64,000 nucleotides of DNA from Tigriopus japonicus (GCA_010645155.1 CM021316.1:4289220-4353219); one strand, 5' to 3'; positions 1-11,532 are shown, numbered from the stretch's first letter. Notes: generated from the letters alone by a model not told the origin. Translations and numbers: made by a program.

Positions 1-1729
1 AACCTTATGGGAGCCAGTCGTGCCAACTAGTAATGTAGCTTTTTTGAGCCTCTTCTGTTATCTGTTTCAAAGCAATGCCGTGATTCGACGAGAACAAGCA
101 TTGAGAAACTGGTAGTGAATTAGCAAACTACTCGTACATAATAGCAAGGAAACTCTTCCCAAAACAACGCATTTGGGGCAAGTAAGACTCCTCGTTGCTG
201 TACAGAGCCAAAGTTCTTTTTCAGTTTGCGTGCCTAAGAAACATTGTGCATCGTGAACATGTCAAAAATAAACCTGCTTAAACAAAGATAAATTGACATT
301 GGTTCATGCATTTTAATTACTCCTCTTGCGAGGCGATGTTTCAAACGCCATTGTTCATTTCATAATAAATAAGATAATTCATGAATAATGAATAAGAAGG
401 CAACGAATAAAAAGGCCATGTTAAAATGGCATGCAATTTTGCGGCAAATGAAAACAAAGATTTTTGAGACACTCGAAATCTAAACCTTTTGCAATGTGTT
501 GGCCACAACATTGTAACCTTTTCAAGCAAAATTAAGATATTGTGAGAAACGTGATTAAAATCATTGTATTAAGGTCAAAACTTGCTTGTTGGAATGTGAT
601 ACTTTGAAGCCTATTTTTTTCTCGCCATACACACCGTACCATCAAGTGAACAAAACAATGTTTAATACCGTGTTCATTTGATGGCTAGTTGACTGTCTCC
701 AGCTGCAACTGTATTTGGTAAACTACGACAATTTTCTGTTTCCTCATGCTCTTAAAAGGAAATTGAGCTTAAATCTGAAGAAACGAATCTAGGCGAATTG
801 TTCCTAGTACTCGATGACACTGTCTTTGTTCACAACGACCATTCATGAAAGCTTCTAGATGGCAGAATTTAGAATGAATTCCATTGATCCATCCATCCAT
901 CAAATCTGGATAATCAGCTTTTCCGTCTTATCGAGGTCAACATTGGAAACAAGAGCGAGTGAGAAACAAAGAAGAAGGAAAGTGGGTCCTGTGGTGTCAA
1001 TCTTTGGGAAAAACACCTACAGCTGCTGTTGAATTGGAACAAGACCCTTTGTGGAAGGTTTTTAATACTTTCCTACACGCACTCACTAAAAACTAGCGAG
1101 ATAAAAAGACGACAAAGAGAAAAGGCAATTTTCCCCCCACTCTTCAGGTTTACATAAGCCCGCTCGCTATCGCAACACTTTTTCTGTATTAGACACGAGT
1201 TTTTTTGTCCCGTCTTTGTTGGTGAAAAGGTTCCTCTTTCTCTTAGGCTTCCTTTGTCGATTGGATTGGTTTGGTTTGGTCCCCAATAAAGTGGGTCATG
1301 AAGAAGCACTGCGATGTTTTCTATGAACTTTTTGACGTTGAGTAGGAATAGAACACAAAGGATCCCTAGTACGCATGTGGTGATCCTGGATCAAAACGTC
1401 CAATCACTTTAATCATAAAGGGACAATATTTACGACGGTATGTTGTATGGATATATGTAGTTGAAATAAAGAATGAGATTTTGTTGGAAGCGTTCGAAAA
1501 AAACGTCGCCCATTGAAGAATGGAACAAAGAAAAAGTGGGTGTTTTGTCTTCGACAGACCGCATTATATCGTAACATGGAGTAATTGAATTCGAGTTATT
1601 GTCAAGACCTGACTCATCTTGAAATTCACCCTTTGAGAATGGCCGTTCTTTACTAAGGGTTTACTAAGCGTTCTCACCTTTGACTGAGGACACGGTTTAA
1701 GAATGAACCGAGAAAAAAAATCAGAGGAG
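1..1729. other. No gene recognised
   Basis: AT-rich sequence with only short chance open frames on both strands. I see no conserved protein motif, tRNA or clear repeat unit. A run of CCATC (near 890-905) is the only local simple repeat. Confidence 0.5.
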
Positions 1730-2150
1730 CGGATTTTTTAATACCGCTACAAGGAATGGGATTCCCTGAAAAGAGACTTAATGATTAATAATAAAATTAC
1801 CGTTTATATGAAATTTGATCTACCAATGAGTTACTGTTGGCAGATCTGTACAACCCTTGAATAGTGGGTTGGTCAGGAATAGTATTCAAAAATTTGTCCA
1901 ATCCTGCCTTAAATGCTGTTAGAGGATCAGCTCCTACATATTCCCGACGAAGGCAAATAGGCAACAAATTGAACAATGAAGGAGCCCGATAAAGATTAGA
2001 GGAGCACTTCATTATTCGAACTAGCCTTGATTCCTTAGGATTTGGAGGTGCTCTCAGGGCGCGCGTAAAACCTCAACGATTGCTACAACTGATCTCAAAT
2101 CCTGGGTTAGGAGAGAGCCCATGAATGCTCTTGAAAACATACAGTATCAG
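1730..2150 (-). mobile_element. 3' fragment of CR1/Jockey-type LINE
   Basis: The minus strand encodes the C-terminal end of a LINE reverse-transcriptase ORF (LYRAPSLFNLLP, LDKFLNTIPDQPTIQG), closely matching the better preserved LINE at 57.7-59.1 kb. Downstream of the ORF, the element ends in a tail containing CATTCCTTGTAGCGGTA followed by an A-rich stretch and AATCCGC. The same tail appears at 23756-23800 and at the 3' end of the SINE at 32511-32706. The copy is 5'-truncated, as is usual for LINEs, and is frameshifted relative to the RT core. Confidence 0.8.
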
Positions 2151-2489
2151 ATAACTTTCATACCACGCTTAGTCCCAGCCAGACCTGAGGTACGCGTTGT
2201 TTGCGGAGGAGGAAAATATGCCCATTATATCAGATAAGATGTCCCCTTCTGTCTGACGAATTATCAAATTGCTCACTGACTCAAAAAAATCCAATTTTGA
2301 TAAGTTTGGCATATTACAGCAATTACTAGTGACGTCATCATTTTTGGCGGAAAAAAAGTTCGGAAGACCTGTGTTTCCGATGAGCGTGAGAGGTAACTAA
2401 AACGAAGGTTTAGGCCTGGTGATTGCAACAATGCCTTTCTTATCTGCACAAATTGAAGTTGAAATAGCAATTCTTGACGTCTCCCTATT

Positions 2490-2635
2490 CTACCTCGTGC
2501 CGAAAATTTCGAAGACTTTGTGTTGGCTCTTGAAAATGTTGCATACCGTAGCTGAATATCATCCTATCTATAAAAGAATAGTCTATGGTCTCGCACAAAA
2601 TTTACAAGTGTCCGATGTTTCGTAACATAGGCCCC
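2490..2635. repeat. Dispersed repeat, inverted copy at 35.7 kb
   Basis: This stretch is the reverse complement of about 35690-35820, sharing the blocks CTACCTCGTGCCGAAAATTT and GAATAGTCTATGG. It lies just outside a TIR element in both places, although the relative orientation differs. The family is not recognised. Confidence 0.6.
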
Positions 2636-2698
2636 TGGTCCGTAAAATGATACGGTAATCACTCCCATTGGGGCGAATTTTTATTGGCCCTAAAGGTA

Positions 2699-3549
2699 CA
2701 ATTACACGACACATGTTTAGTCGCATTTTAACAGCACTTATGTGAGTCACATCGCATTAGATTACACATTTGCATTTACGCGACGGGATCAAATTCCTCA
2801 AATCTCCTTTCCCATCCTAGAGCTCACCGTCAGGGATTCCATATAATAAAATTCTATTGACGCGGGGAAACGTGTTGGAACTTGCAAGATTGGTGAATCA
2901 ATGAAATAAACTTATCAACGTCATATGATATGACTTCATTATTCTTTCGTGGCGTTTCTTTTATAAACAGACAAATCTTTCCACTAAAGAATTTGAAATG
3001 ACAATTCTGTTTTCTTTTACTTGAGAGTCAAGTTTTAAGTTCTTTATTGTTGACAGATATATTCTAATTTGTATTTTGCTTGGCTTTCATTCTCGTGTAT
3101 TCTTTTTTACTTTTTCAGTCATTGAAATTTTTATTTTCAGGGCGCATAACCTCTAATTTTCAACCTATATGACAACACTGCTCGATGTCTTTCGAAAAGC
3201 CAAGTTGACCAAAGCGTCTTTTCTTAATTCAACCTTGATGTGATCATAACCCAAAAATTAGATCAACCAACTATTTTTAAATTCTATTTGAGACACTAGC
3301 TTCTTTTTTAACACGGAAATTAGATTGTTGAGTTCAAATGAATGAATATTGTCTTATATTGAGATTTGAGTTTTTGGTCACGTCGGACTTTCTCATGACG
3401 TTTTAGCACACGAACGTCACAAAATGTGCTTCACATCACACAAAATTAGAACATGTTCCAAGTCGGAAATGTGACACATTTGTAGCTCAAATGCGATGTG
3501 ACTCACACAAGTGCCGTTAAAATGCGACAAAACAAGTGTAGTGTAATTG
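2699..3549. mobile_element. Non-autonomous TIR transposon, 851 bp (copy 1)
   Basis: The ends are inverted repeats of about 70 bp starting CAATTACACGACACATG on the left and mirrored by CAAGTGTAGTGTAATTG on the right. No transposase frame is present, so this is a MITE-like derivative. A second copy at 35942-36481 shares the left 540 bp at roughly 90 percent identity by eye and is then cut off. No target-site duplication was convincing, so the superfamily is unassigned. Confidence 0.8.
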
Positions 3550-5044
3550 CAGCATAAGAGGGGCTAATTTGAGTTTTAGAGTCGCGAAAAATGGATAACA
3601 TCATGCCAAGTTCCATACTGTTTCCTAATAAATGTTAAGTCACGTTCACAGAAACGATGGACTTGTCCAATTGGCAAAAAAGGGGCCCACTAAAACACTG
3701 AAAAGATCTCATGACTTAACTTATCAACCAGAAACTTACAAAAGTGAAAATATTTTTGGCATTAATTTTGGCCATCACACGAGCCAATTCAGAAGTCCTG
3801 TCCCGTTCCATCATCAACAAGCGATTCGAAAATGGAGGCTCGATCTCACAGTAGCAAGAAAGTGAACGTGGAAATAAAAGAATTTGTGAACTCTCCGTGA
3901 GAAATTAAATTGCCAGGGAAATCCAAGTGATTCAAGAAAAGGCTTGCGGTCCTTTTGGAGTGGCTTCATGAAACCAGGAGCATAGGATCATTCTCAAAGA
4001 ATGAAGAAGAAATGAACGATCGAAAGCATTACGGACATGAATGGAGACTGAAGCAACAAGTGATTGTGCAACTTCAAACACTCTTAATTGAAACAACTTG
4101 AATCACAAAGGTAGAGAAGCCATTGTGAACTTGCTTTAGGTGATCTACAAGACCCTGCTATATAGAAACGAGGAAAACAGACTGATGTTTTAGTGTGCAA
4201 ACGTGTTTTTGATATTTGTGTCGTTAATCAATTCCAAATCAGTGCAATAATTGGGTTGAAAATGACCTTCAAAATTTTGTGACAATGAGATGAATGCCAG
4301 AATTCCCATTTTTTCTAGACATCTTTCCATTGACAATTTCGTATTTTGGGCAATACTAAAGAGAGTTGGCAATCATGAACCATATTTCATATTCATGATT
4401 GGAGATCAATAAAATACAAATTCATTGGCACTATGTTTGTTTGAAGTGTTTGTGAGGTGCTAGCAAAGGTGCTCCAAGATTATTTTCTCGAATTTTTAAA
4501 TGTTTTTAATGCCTGGAGGAAGGCTTTCTTGACTTTGGACATTTTCAAAACAGTGCCTTGATCAGCCATCACTTTAGGGAGTCCAATTTGTACAATTTAG
4601 ATAGCACAAAATAGTGCCAAACATCACACAAATATCTTGCTAATAAAAGAACAACTCTCCACTAAATCTGGGATGCTCTTCAGGTGTCTTTCTGGTTCGC
4701 AAAAATACTTGTGTAGGTTAATTTATTGGTCTCTCCTTTTCCCAAAAACAACAGATAATGTCTTTAGAACAATACAACATCAAAATTAAAGTAATCAAGA
4801 GCAATTAGAAATTCAAAATGGATTAAATGCGCAAAAAGATATTTATGGTTATTACTGTAAATGTTGTTCCACAAACCATTTACAACATCGTTTGAATAGG
4901 CAATACATAAGTACTACATATGAATGCTGCAAAAAAAAAAAAAGATTACTAACTTGAGTGGGAGAAGAATTGCGTTTATGCATTTTTGGAAACTTATGAA
5001 TGTCAGCTTTTGACATTGATATGATTTTTTAATCGCAAACAAGG
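3550..5044. other. No gene recognised
   Basis: AT-rich DNA with short unremarkable frames. No motif or repeat was identified apart from a 12-13 base A run near 4930. Confidence 0.45.
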
Positions 5045-5059
5045 TACACCCCATAACTC

Positions 5060-5265
5060 CCTCAGAGCAACCGTGATACCTTCTCTGAGTACTGTACAGC
5101 CCTAACTTCTTGAGCCTCTCCCAATACGAGAGCTCTCTCATTCCTGTGATGTTCCTAGTAAAACATCTTTGGACCTGCTCGACCTTTTGCAAACCTGCTG
5201 AACTCATTGGAGCCCAAATGGGTGAGGCATATTCAAGATGCGGCTGAACAATCGAAGCTGTGGAT
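5060..5265 (-). mobile_element. LINE fragment (RT C-terminal region)
   Basis: On the minus strand the peptide LQKVEQVQRCFTRNITGMRE followed by SYWERLKKL matches the region just after the RT core of the LINE at 58.1 kb. It continues briefly with a stop-interrupted frame. Only about 200 bp remain, with no 3' tail, so this is a rearranged remnant. Confidence 0.75.
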
Positions 5266-5701
5266 TTTTTATAGATCGAATTCCATTCAAGTAAATAATT
5301 TTGTTTTGATAAGATTGATTAGACAGGCATTTAAGGATGTCGTTGGTTGAATTTCAGCATGATACGTTCCCCTGTTCTCGAATAACAACGTTTCGAAATT
5401 TTATTATTAATCTGGCGATGTCTGGTTTACATCAGTACGGTTACAAAAGTATAGAGCATGGGAGTAATGGAGATATTCGCCGCATAAAATACAAAAGCAC
5501 TCATTTGTAGGGCGGAGGTGATAATCTCGTTTGGTACATGTCATCTGATGGTTAATGTCAAGGATTTCGTAAAAGATTTGTTTGCGTTTATCAGGATGTA
5601 AAGGGATGTTAAAAAGAAATCTACTTCTCCAGAAGTACGAGGGGATGTCAGGCTTTTGCTACAGTCGCAATACATACGAGCGGAAAAGAAAGAAAAGTTG
5701 A

Positions 5702-5734
5702 CCCTACAATCGTCCTTTTGGACGATTGTAGGTG
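5702..5734. repeat. Perfect 13-bp-arm hairpin
   Basis: CCTACAATCGTCC and its exact reverse complement are separated by a TTTT loop. No transposon edges were seen around it. Confidence 0.8.
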
Positions 5735-6532
5735 CAAATTTTCGACAGACATCAAGGTTGCGACATGCTCTATGCTTCAAATTAATTACTCTTACTGACA
5801 CAAATTTCAGTCGATCAAGTTGAAATTAAGCATGTGAACTTTTAATTGCCAATCAGACATTTGGTTTGATTAGATTTATCTCTGGCGAGACCAGAATACC
5901 AAAAACGACTTTTGCCAATAGCCGAGGCATCCAGATATTTAGTGATCCTTGGTCCTACTTAAGATAGGTGTCTTCAAAGGACTCAAGAAGAAAGCATGGA
6001 AAGTGCAACGTTTTGATTCATCGTATTTTGAACAAAATTGATACTACAATGGCCCAAACTATTAAATGCAATTTGCACATTTATTTCAAATACGCCAACA
6101 TTTGAAACTTAGGTTATTTTCATATGAAAAACGCAACTCCTACCAAAACCACTTTGAAACTTAGGAATGAAAACTTGACCATGGAATGCAATTTTTTCTA
6201 AAAAAAATTTGTTTTTTTGATTTTCTTATAAAGACCATACAGTTTTCACGAATCCTGAAGAAGAGCCAATTTTTTTCAGAGGAAATTTCAATTTCGTTCA
6301 AAAAGAGTTTATATGAAAGGGTTTTCATAAAACACTATTCTGAACCTAAATTAACGTCATTAATAAACGTCACATTGATTAACTTTTTGGTCAAGAATAA
6401 TTTACAGTTGTCAAGAATAAGAAAACTAATACACCAATAAGGTTTCGAAAAAAATGTTTTGTGATGTAGATGGTTTCTTTATTTTTTAGTAAGGATTTAA
6501 TACCTTCTCACGTTTTCATATTTTTTACTTAA
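5735..6532. other. No gene; probable 3' flank of gypsy element
   Basis: AT-rich sequence downstream (minus-strand sense) of the gypsy pol stop. An LTR would be expected here, but I could not match it to the 5' remnant near 15.35 kb. The LTR is therefore missing, diverged or not recognisable. Confidence 0.4.
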
Positions 6533-7548
6533 TTATTTTTTAGATATTCGGCCTGATATTCTTGAAATAATTTGACTACTCTTGTTTTTATCTTCAATAT
6601 CTTCGTCACCTGGTTTAATCAGCTTGAGGAAACGTCGGTTTCTGATATATCGGCGAGATCCAATCGAGACTAAATAAGATCGACCGGTACTACGAACGGA
6701 TTCAATGGTACCCTTTCTAGACCATAATTTAGATATGGGATCTTGAATGCGGACTGAATCGCCAGCTTTCAAAAGTCGAAGTTCTCTTGATTGCTCATCG
6801 AAACGGGATTTGTTTTTTCATACTGATGAAATCGCTTTGTAAGAACTTCACCTTGATCATTTATAGAAAGCTCGTTGTAACAAGAAGGATGTGCGGGAAC
6901 ACGAGTTCTAAGGCGATGACCGAATAACCATTGTGCAGGTGATAGGCCATCTTCACGGGGAAAATTTCTCCATTCCAGAAGCGGAGCATCAAACTTTTTA
7001 TTGTCCAATCGACCATTTATCCAGTGCCTTTTTACTAAGGATTTTAGCATTTTGACAGCAGCTTCCGCGTGCCCATTTGATTGGGCGTGGAAAGCAGAAC
7101 TGATGACATGACATATTCTTTCATCTTCGCAAAATCTCGCAAATTCGGCGGATGAAAATTGCGGCCCGCCATCGGTTCGAATTTTAACTAGAATTCCATA
7201 TTGCGCAAAGATCTTCTTTAGAGATGACACAACCTCGCGGGTGCAAGGAGCATTGCCGAACAACTCAAAACAAAGCCATCCGGATGGAGTATCTGTCGAC
7301 AAACGCTAGGAAGAATCGCCCGCCGAATTCGAATAAGTCGGCGCTAACCGAATCAAATGGACGCTGAGGGTGGATCGGACTTCATCGGCTCTTGAGGCAA
7401 TGACGGTCCGCAAGTTTGACACAACTCACACTATTCCACTATCGACACAATATAATTTTTCATTCCAGGCCAATAAAACAATTCTCTAGCCCGTCGGTAT
7501 GTTCGCGTGATGCCTTGATGTGCAAGATGCAGGAGCTTCAGCACCTCC
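6533..7548 (-). pseudogene. gypsy integrase, degraded
   Basis: The upstream part (7431-7548) carries the HHCC zinc-finger region (HLAHQGITRTYRRARELFYW, then a CQTC pair after a stop). The catalytic core (6769-7302) shows TDGGPQF and GHAEAA with 35 residues between the second Asp and the Glu, i.e. a D,D35E core. The first Asp is in a neighbouring frame (AFVDRYS), so there is a small frameshift near 7290. The last segment (6533-6772) resembles the C-terminal SH3-like module (VRIQDP...RFLKL). In the family this enzyme inserts reverse-transcribed cDNA into chromosomes. Here it is inactive because of a stop and frameshifts. Confidence 0.85.
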
Positions 7549-7733
7549 CTGCGGGCTCTTGAGTATTTTGCCCCTAACTTGAGGAAGCAGGTTGCGTGAC
7601 AGGGTTGCGTGACTTTATAAAGTTCCGACATTTGACGGAACTGCATGAAAATAAACAAAAGAGGGAGAATGTGACGTGAACCTGACTGACACGTGTTTCA
7701 AAAAGTCTCAGTGGCCTAAATCGAGTTTCACAA

Positions 7734-8061
7734 ATGGATCCCAATAATCCGTTTGACCCCTCGACAGTTTATTTCCATTGTTTGAAGTGCAAAAAAGTCT
7801 TTTTATTCCTGAGCAAAAGGCGTGCTCACATACGACAGGATTGTTGCGCTGTAAGTTTTTGCAATGTGAACCCTATAAATTTTCAGTCTCTTCTTTGTTA
7901 TTTAAAGCTCAAGACAGACTCTTCTTTGTCATTTTCAGCCACAAACCCATGATTGTGAAATCGATTATGAGCACTCTTTGTTGGAAATCAAGTTTTTCAC
8001 TATGGAAGAAGACATGGCGTGGCGAATCGATCAAGAAATGGACCGCTATTTAAGCATTTGA
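7734..8061 (+). CDS. Predicted spliced 79-aa C2HC zinc-finger protein inside transposon
   Basis: An ATG at 7734 opens a 39-codon exon (7734-7850) ending at a consensus donor GTAAGT. An acceptor TTTTCAG at 7932-7938 joins it in phase 0 to a second exon (7939-8061) with a TGA stop. Exon 1 contains CLKCKKVF...H-x4-C, spacing C-X2-C-X12-H-X4-C, a C2HC-type finger. Exon 2 is acidic (EIDYEHSLLEIKFF, MEEDMAWRIDQEMD). It sits about 100 bp inside the TIR of the 2.6-kb element and could be a DNA-binding accessory protein of that element, a captured host exon pair or a decayed transposase N-terminus. Function is unknown; the intron is inferred only from splice signals and frame. Confidence 0.45.
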
Positions 8062-8095
8062 CTGAGGGGGAAGAATTTTAAACTACAGAGTGGGG

Positions 8096-9347
8096 CAGAA
8101 GTATCCGGACAAAACTTTGAACATAATTTACAGCATCAAGAGCTATTTTTAGCCAATTGTGTATTTAACAAAAAAAGTTTGGACAACAATTAAGAACATT
8201 TTTATTCAATATGGTCACCTTAATGACGGCGTCCAAGTGGCCGACAAAGGCCGAGCAGGCTTTGGCGACCTCGGCCGTGGAGAAGGAGGCCATGTTCCAC
8301 TTCACCGACGACTTCAGAGACGCCAGGCTGTTGTGGGGCATCTTGTTGACCTTCCTCCTCAGCACGGACCACAACTAGAAGTCGCATGGGTTGAGGTCAG
8401 GGCTGTTTGAAGGCCACTTGTCTCTCTTGACCACCACGTCAAATTTGTTGTTCAAAAAGTTCATGGAAACATTGGACACATGACATGGAGCAGAGTCCTG
8501 GATCCACATGAATTTGGTTCCTGGTGGGTACGAGGTTGCCAGCCAGGGCGAGGTTGCGCGCCTTGCGCGCGCGCGCAATATAGCTGCCATTGACAGCAAT
8601 GATTGCCTCTAGACACTTCCGGAAGGCACAGCAAGTCTTCCTGATGTAGTCGCCAGACATGCTGTTCCACTACTGGTCAAGCTTGGACTTCATGGCCTCG
8701 ACATTGTTGTGGCAAATGGGGCAGAACTTTGACTCCACGTGCGCCACAGTGCATAATCGAGCAGGTTGGCATTGGGGTTGTATGGTGGCCAAAAGTTTTT
8801 TGGCCAGAAACTCAAAATGTCGGACTTCCCCCTCAAGAACTCCTAAGCCACCCTAGAGGTGTGCTGAGGCCCCATCTTGTTGGAGGACGACGTTTCCCTC
8901 ACGGCGGTTCCTTACTGTATCCACAGTCCAACCGTGGATGGGGGCGTGCCGAAGTCTTCCGCCTGGGATCTGATTGACTTCAAGGGTTCGGCCATGACAG
9001 CTTTTGGCACCTGTTCCAGATCAAGTTTGGGCTTCCTGCCTCTTCCAGGCATCCTCTCGGGAGTTTTCTTGTTAGTCACGTTGTAAACGGTCTTGAAGGA
9101 ACACCCAAATGCCGGGAGATCTTCGTAGGAGTGTTGCCTGCCTCGAATAGCGCAAGAATCAAAACTCGTCTGTCGCGTTTGGAGGACATTTTCTCGACAA
9201 TGGCTCAACCAATTTTGTTGATTTTTACAAGACAGTTCAGACAGAGGTAGTCAATTCTAGTGCTGGCTCGGTTTTTGAGTTTTAAAAAGTTGAGTTTTAG
9301 TGAGTGTGTAAATTTTTTCTGAACACTCAGTAACGGCAGCAGGTCTG
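8096..9347 (-). mobile_element. Tc1/mariner element, DD37D type, defective
   Basis: The element of about 1.25 kb starts CAGAGTGGGGCAG after a TA (8094-8095) and appears to end GGTCTG before a TA (9348-9349). The right terminus is diverged from the left, so that edge is tentative. It lies inside the 2.6-kb TIR element and encodes a broken mariner transposase on the minus strand. Confidence 0.7.
8165..9189 (-). pseudogene. DD37D mariner transposase, frameshifted
   Basis: Translation begins at an ATG at 9189-9187 with MSSKRDRRVLILALFEAGN, a typical N-terminal helix-turn-helix start of this group, then shifts frame several times. The catalytic C-terminal part shows WIQDSAPCH and WPSNSPDLNPCDF, with 37 residues between the second and third Asp (DD37D). 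A TAG directly follows the last motif where Trp is expected. The remaining C-terminus runs to about 8165. The enzyme family cuts and pastes DNA at TA sites; this copy cannot make a functional protein. Confidence 0.8.
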
Positions 9348-9555
9348 TATTTTGATCCCGTAATCACTCCCATTGTAGTGGAGTTTTAAAGTCAATGGAC
9401 CATTCATTCAGGAACTCAAAGCAAGGAATACTGATCTATCTTTCTCTTCTTCTTAGTAAAAAAAAGAACCAAGTTTGGGTCTTGAAATTAAAACTTGATT
9501 AACACCACCACTACTATCACAATCATGATACTAAAGAATGAGACTCAAAACACCT

Positions 9556-10033
9556 ATTGTCGTTACCGACAATAAATTTGCCTGGACAGCTGGGACTCGA
9601 CAGCTTACCACTAGAACTGACATAAAATGAACTCAAAGCCCTCCAAATAAATTTACCTGCCAATAGGGTAGTTAAATCCTTACCAAACCCAACTTAAACC
9701 TAACCTAACTCAACTTAAACCTAACCTAACCTAACTTAAACCTAACCTAAACTAACTTAAACCTAACGTAAACCTAACGTGATGTAAATGCTCAAAATTA
9801 AAATCCATTTAATTTTCAGAAGTTTTCAAAGTTAGAAAATTCAAAAAAAAATCTGATGCCACAAGCAAGCCCTGAACTTACGATCTCAGTATCATGAGCC
9901 TGTCTTGCTTGCACTGTGCTACGACGTATTCATAGCTCATGCTAAGACGTTTTTACTATTTAAGTAAGAAAACACACCTGGCAGCTGTCGAATCCCATCT
10001 GTCCAGGCAAATTTATTGTCGGTAACGAAGATA
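9556..10033. mobile_element. 478-bp MITE with 10-bp flanking duplication
   Basis: The direct repeat CAAAACACCT flanks the element at 9546-9555 and 10034-10043. The inverted ends share TCGTTACCGACAATAAATTT and run on through CTGGACAG and TCGACAGCT, about 50 bp in all. A 9-11 bp duplication would fit Mutator-like elements, but no coding remnant supports this. It is inserted inside the 2.6-kb element. Confidence 0.75.
9672..9780. repeat. Degenerate CCTAA (TTAGG) telomere-like array
   Basis: About a dozen CCTAA units mixed with CTTAAACCTAA and CTAACGT variants lie in the left half of the 478-bp MITE. TTAGG is the common arthropod telomere motif. Confidence 0.75.
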
Positions 10034-10203
10034 CAAAACACCTCGATCACCTTGATCGTTCGATTTAAGACATACCAGTGATCCCACCTTTGTTTATACT
10101 TATGTAGTTCATTCAATTATCAACGGAACTTCTTAAAGTCACGCAACCTTATCACGCAACCTGCTTCCCCACGTTAGGGGATAAAAGGCTAAGATCTGCG
10201 GGC

Positions 10204-10959
10204 ACTTGATGGCACAATCACTTTCTGGCAATCCATCAGGACCAACCCATCCACAATGGCCATTTTGTCCCACTGCTTCTTAAATAATCGAACACTTTGA
10301 GGCAAATTGGAACTTTTACGAGATTCATCTTGTAATGCATCTTTCAGAGCGATATACTCTACATCAATCTCGGCTGCTTTGCGAAACATTTCGAGTGCCG
10401 GGTCAGCTTCCAATTCTTGAACTTGGATAGCGTTGATCATTACTCTTCGAATTTGCACATCAGATCCGGGATCATCATATTCTTCCTCCTTGGGATCGTC
10501 GACCGGAGCTCTGCTCAACACGTCAGCGATAAGATGCGTTTTGCCCTTGGACCATTCCAATTTGAATACATGAGGCACCAGTTTTTCCTTCAATCGTTGA
10601 AGTCGTGGATTTTCCACCGCATCCAATGACAACCCATTCACAATTGGAACTAGTGGTTTATGATCAGTGACCACTGTAAATGATTCCGCCCCAGGAGGTA
10701 CACTCTGCACTTTTGGATTGCCCACACAATAGCCAATAACGCAAGCTCACACACCGCATATCGTGACTCAGTATCCGAAACGAACCGAGATCCACTTTGG
10801 ACCATTCGCCAATCAGGTTTTTCGACACCATGATCCTGAAGAAGGGCAAATCCAAGACCTTGTAGACGAGATGCGTCAGTCAGGAGTTTGATCGGTAAGG
10901 TTGAGTCGAAATGGGCCAGAATTGGTGCTGATGATAACATTCGGCAAGCCTCTTTAAAC
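10204..10959 (-). pseudogene. gypsy RT C-terminus and RNase H
   Basis: The minus strand reads AFKEACRMLSSAPILAHFD, then LLTDASRLQGLGFALLQ (RNase H start, catalytic Asp), TESRYAVCELALLAIVWAI (Glu) and VTDHKPLVPI (Asp), followed by the RNase H to integrase linker ending IVPSSAR at the TSD of the 2.6-kb element. One frameshift lies near 10700. The 568-bp element at 10965-11532 separates this part from the RT core. Confidence 0.85.
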
Positions 10960-10964
10960 GCAAC

Positions 10965-11532
10965 CACGGCGTTTAATTGAGTTGGGGAAGTCATTTTTTA
11001 AGTTCCAAAGTCATTTGAGACCAGTTTTGACGTGAAGAGACAATGCCACACATGTTAACGAGTTCAGTTAATTAGGTCACGGGCCAAAAATTGATATAAT
11101 GTCACTTAAAACTGGCTTAAAAACAAATTTATGAAACTTTTCTTCTGGATATCTGTTAGGCACACTTAGTTCGGTAATGATTCATAATATTGGTGAAATC
11201 TATTAAGCCGTTCAGTTTTTAATGGCTATTTTCGAACACAATTCTCGAAGGACACGATCGGACTTTTGTTCACCCAAATTCGAAGAAGGGCTCAATAGAT
11301 TAAGTCAATATTTCGGGTTCAGGCAACAATGAGACCATCTTAGGAAAAGGTGATGAGAAAAATTCAGAAAATTGTTTTTAAGCAAGTTTTAAGTGACATT
11401 ATATCAATTTTTGGCCCGTGACCTAATTAACCGACCTCGACTTTATATGCGGGATTGTCTTCTCACTCCAAAACTGGTCTCAAATGTCTTTGGAACTTAA
11501 AAATGACTTCTCCACCTCAATTAAACGCCGTG
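10965..11532. mobile_element. 568-bp TIR MITE in gypsy RT, CAC termini, 4-bp TSD
   Basis: The inverted ends start CACGGCGTTTAATTGAG and extend about 80 bp, including AAGTTCCAAAG and GAGACCAGTTTTG. CAAC occurs once on each side as the target duplication (10961-10964 and 11533-11536). Deleting the element plus one CAAC restores the gypsy frame exactly. CAC ends with a 4-bp TSD fit the Chapaev branch of CMC transposons; this assignment is inference. A second inverted layer (GTGACATTATATCAATTTTT) occurs inside. Confidence 0.8.

Larger units (their letters stand above)
7557..10195. mobile_element. 2.6-kb TIR element inserted in gypsy, 8-bp TSD
   Basis: Exact CTGCGGGC duplications sit at 7549-7556 and 10196-10203. 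Removing the insert with one duplication puts the gypsy integrase frame straight back in register. The inverted ends, about 75 bp, begin TCTTGAG on the left and ATCTTAGCC on the right, sharing CCCCTAAC and AAGCAGGTTGCGTGA. The internal sequence left after removing a mariner copy and a MITE is about 0.9 kb and carries a small two-exon zinc-finger ORF but no recognisable transposase. An 8-bp TSD fits hAT, P or Merlin, but the TIR does not match a terminus I can name. Confidence 0.85.
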
